Below, piece by piece: positions 5,260 to 6,530 of a stretch of 6,530 nucleotides of DNA (positions are counted from its first letter, which is position 1; each line of letters starts with the position of its first letter). The stretch comes from F23-B02 sp963590435 (GTDB lineage: Bacteria; Bacillota; Clostridia; Oscillospirales; Oscillospiraceae), in assembly GCA_963590435.1 (NCBI GenBank), contig CAVAPG010000091.1, positions 1 to 6,530 of the forward strand, read 5' to 3'. Under the pieces are notes generated by a model. The model saw only the letters and a list, made by a program, of their open reading frames with translations. It made no database searches and was not told the DNA's origin. The position numbers were made by a program, and so were the translations under genes.

Positions 5260-6464
5260 TGGTGACAAGATTGAATAACAGAAAGATTAACATCTTCTAT
5301 TCAATTTTGCAGATATCGTATTGGATTACAAGTGCTGCGGTATTCTGCTTTACTACGGTGTTTCTTCAATCAAGGGGCTATTCTAATCATGCAATCGGAA
5401 TAGTTTTTGCTGTAGGAAACATATGTGGATTTACCGCGCAAACATTAGTATCCGGATATGTCGACCGCAATAACAAAAAACCTCTTTTACGATGCATAAG
5501 AATAACGGCACTCTCGGCAATTTTGCTTATGATTTTTGTTTGCCTGTTACCTTCGGGCAGTTTACCTGTTATTTTTGCGTATGCCTTAATTATTGCGGGA
5601 AATACATTGCTCAATCCGCTATGTATTTCGATTAGCCTTTATATTGAAAATTGGGGATACAACATCAGTTTCAGCCATTCCAGGGCACTCGGATCTTTTG
5701 CTTATGCTATATGCAGTGTTGTGCTTGGAATTTTAGTTCAACGAGTGAGCGAAAATGCAATTCCGACTACACTTATAATTTTCTCAGTTCTAATATATAT
5801 CTCAGCCAGTTTGTTCAGGCAGGAAGATAAAATATATAATGAACGACGGTCAACAAGCGAAAATCTGAAAGCCGGTTCGGAAAATGCAGGCAATATTATA
5901 GTGCTTTTTAAGGAAAACAAACGATTTTTGCTATTTCTTATCGGTACTGCCGCCTTGTATTTCACACATGGAATGATTGGTAATTTCATGATTGAATTTA
6001 TACGGAACATTGGTGGCACGAGTGAAGATATGGGAAATGTGTTGGCATTTATGACGGTTGTGGAAGTGCCGGTGATGCTGTTTTTTTCAAGGCTCACAAA
6101 GCATTTTAAGTGCTCCTCCCTACTTCGATTTGCTGTCATAATGTTCACGGTTAAGGAATTCCTTATATATCTATCTCAAAGTCTGCCTGCATTGTATGCC
6201 GCCGAGGCACTTCAAGCCCTTTCATTTGCCATTTTTGTTCCCGCTTCCGTCAAATACGTTGGCGAAGTGATTCCGAAGCGAGATGCAGTAAGAGGGCAAT
6301 CATTCGTCACCTCGATGATGACACTAGGCAGTATTTTCGCAAGCTATTTCGGAGGTCTGCTGCTCGACATAGCATCGCCGCATTTCACATTATTTGTAGG
6401 CGTAATAGTCTCTGCAATCGGCACTATAGTAATGCTCGGAGCAATACAGACCACAAGCGAATAA
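5259..6464 (+). CDS. 12-TM major facilitator superfamily transporter (MFS_1-like, LacY-like)
   Basis: A 401-residue inner-membrane transporter with about 12 hydrophobic helices and a charged cytoplasmic loop between helices 6 and 7 (residues 187-222). An MFS motif A variant, GYVDRNNKKP (66-75), follows helix 2. SRALGSFAYAI (141-151) resembles the helix 5 entry of LacY around its Arg144, so a proton symporter is plausible. No helix marks a known substrate. I take the ATG at 5259, not the in-frame TTG at 5235: it forms a TAATG overlap with the mtnN stop, as at the previous junction, and AGGG (5247-5250) lies eight bases before it. Being last in the operon with a nucleosidase, it could carry a nucleoside, methylthioribose or an organic acid, but that is conjecture. 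Confidence 0.88.
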   Translation: MVTRLNNRKINIFYSILQISYWITSAAVFCFTTVFLQSRGYSNHAIGIVFAVGNICGFTAQTLVSGYVDRNNKKPLLRCIRITALSAILLMIFVCLLPSGSLPVIFAYALIIAGNTLLNPLCISISLYIENWGYNISFSHSRALGSFAYAICSVVLGILVQRVSENAIPTTLIIFSVLIYISASLFRQEDKIYNERRSTSENLKAGSENAGNIIVLFKENKRFLLFLIGTAALYFTHGMIGNFMIEFIRNIGGTSEDMGNVLAFMTVVEVPVMLFFSRLTKHFKCSSLLRFAVIMFTVKEFLIYLSQSLPALYAAEALQALSFAIFVPASVKYVGEVIPKRDAVRGQSFVTSMMTLGSIFASYFGGLLLDIASPHFTLFVGVIVSAIGTIVMLGAIQTTSE

Positions 6465-6530
6465 TTAAAAATACCCAAACATTCAGAAACAGAATACTGC
6501 ATTGCGCTTCATCTTACTGACAAATGAGAG
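6465..6530. other. Downstream tail without recognised gene or terminator
   Basis: These 66 bases follow the transporter stop. I find no stable GC-rich hairpin with a T-run on either strand, so the operon terminator either lies further right or is Rho-dependent. A 15-codon open stretch on the minus strand (6530-6483, ending in TGA) could be the tail of a convergent gene but is too short to judge. Confidence 0.4.

Noticed and set aside
5738..6148. Minus-strand 136-codon open frame opposite the transporter gene
   Set aside because: It is the antisense of a clear 12-TM protein, has no ribosome site or recognisable domain, and reads as a shadow frame.
6483..6530. Minus-strand open stretch of 15 codons ending in TGA, as the tail of a convergent gene
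   Set aside because: Too short for any family match, and another minus-strand frame closes soon after; no terminator or codon signal supports it.
1..6530. CRISPR array, insertion sequence, tRNA gene, attachment site or defence system
   Set aside because: No regularly spaced direct repeats, transposase motifs, tRNA-like cloverleaf or integrase gene were seen. The sirtuin is a single-domain deacylase of ordinary length without the extra domains of antiphage Sir2 proteins.

Overview
The window is AT-rich, densely coding bacterial DNA that fits an anaerobic, Gram-positive Clostridia-type organism. The signs are purine-rich Shine-Dalgarno sites (GGAG, GGGAGG), SigA-like promoters with 17-base spacers, a butyryl-CoA:acetate-type CoA-transferase, a human-OGG1-like 8-oxoguanine glycosylase of the kind known from Clostridium, and a WecG/TagA/CpsF glycosyltransferase. 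This placement is inference; there is no rRNA or marker gene to fix the genus.

Layout: two gene clusters point away from each other from a regulatory gap at about 2595-2709. Leftward (minus strand) run an OGG1-type DNA glycosylase (2594-1791), a Cof-type HAD phosphatase (1794-979, ATGA overlap), a Sir2 NAD-dependent deacylase (923-207) and the first 70 codons of a TagA-family glycosyltransferase (210 to beyond the left edge, TTGA overlap). A good promoter over the end of the phosphatase gene suggests that sir2-tagA can also be transcribed alone. Rightward (plus strand) run a family I-type CoA-transferase (2710-4044), a YbaK/ProX-type prolyl-tRNA editing protein (4049-4603), an MTA/SAH nucleosidase (4603-5259) and a 12-TM MFS transporter (5259-6464). 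The junctions of this operon are a 4-base gap and two TAATG stop/start overlaps, so it is almost certainly one translationally coupled unit.

The gap between the clusters holds two back-to-back promoters whose -35 boxes are one base apart, plus short inverted repeats across the rightward promoter that could be an operator. The last 66 bases hold no recognisable gene or terminator.

Functionally, the leftward group joins oxidised-guanine repair, a small-molecule phosphatase, NAD-dependent deacylation and envelope polysaccharide or teichoic acid synthesis. The rightward group joins acyl-CoA/acetate exchange, clearance of mischarged tRNA, recycling of SAM by-products and a transporter. All eight proteins belong to recognisable families with their catalytic residues intact. 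I see no clear sign of a new defence, mobile or CRISPR-like system. The points most worth following are the composition of the rightward operon, the natural Cys in the OGG base-wedge position, and the divergent control region.
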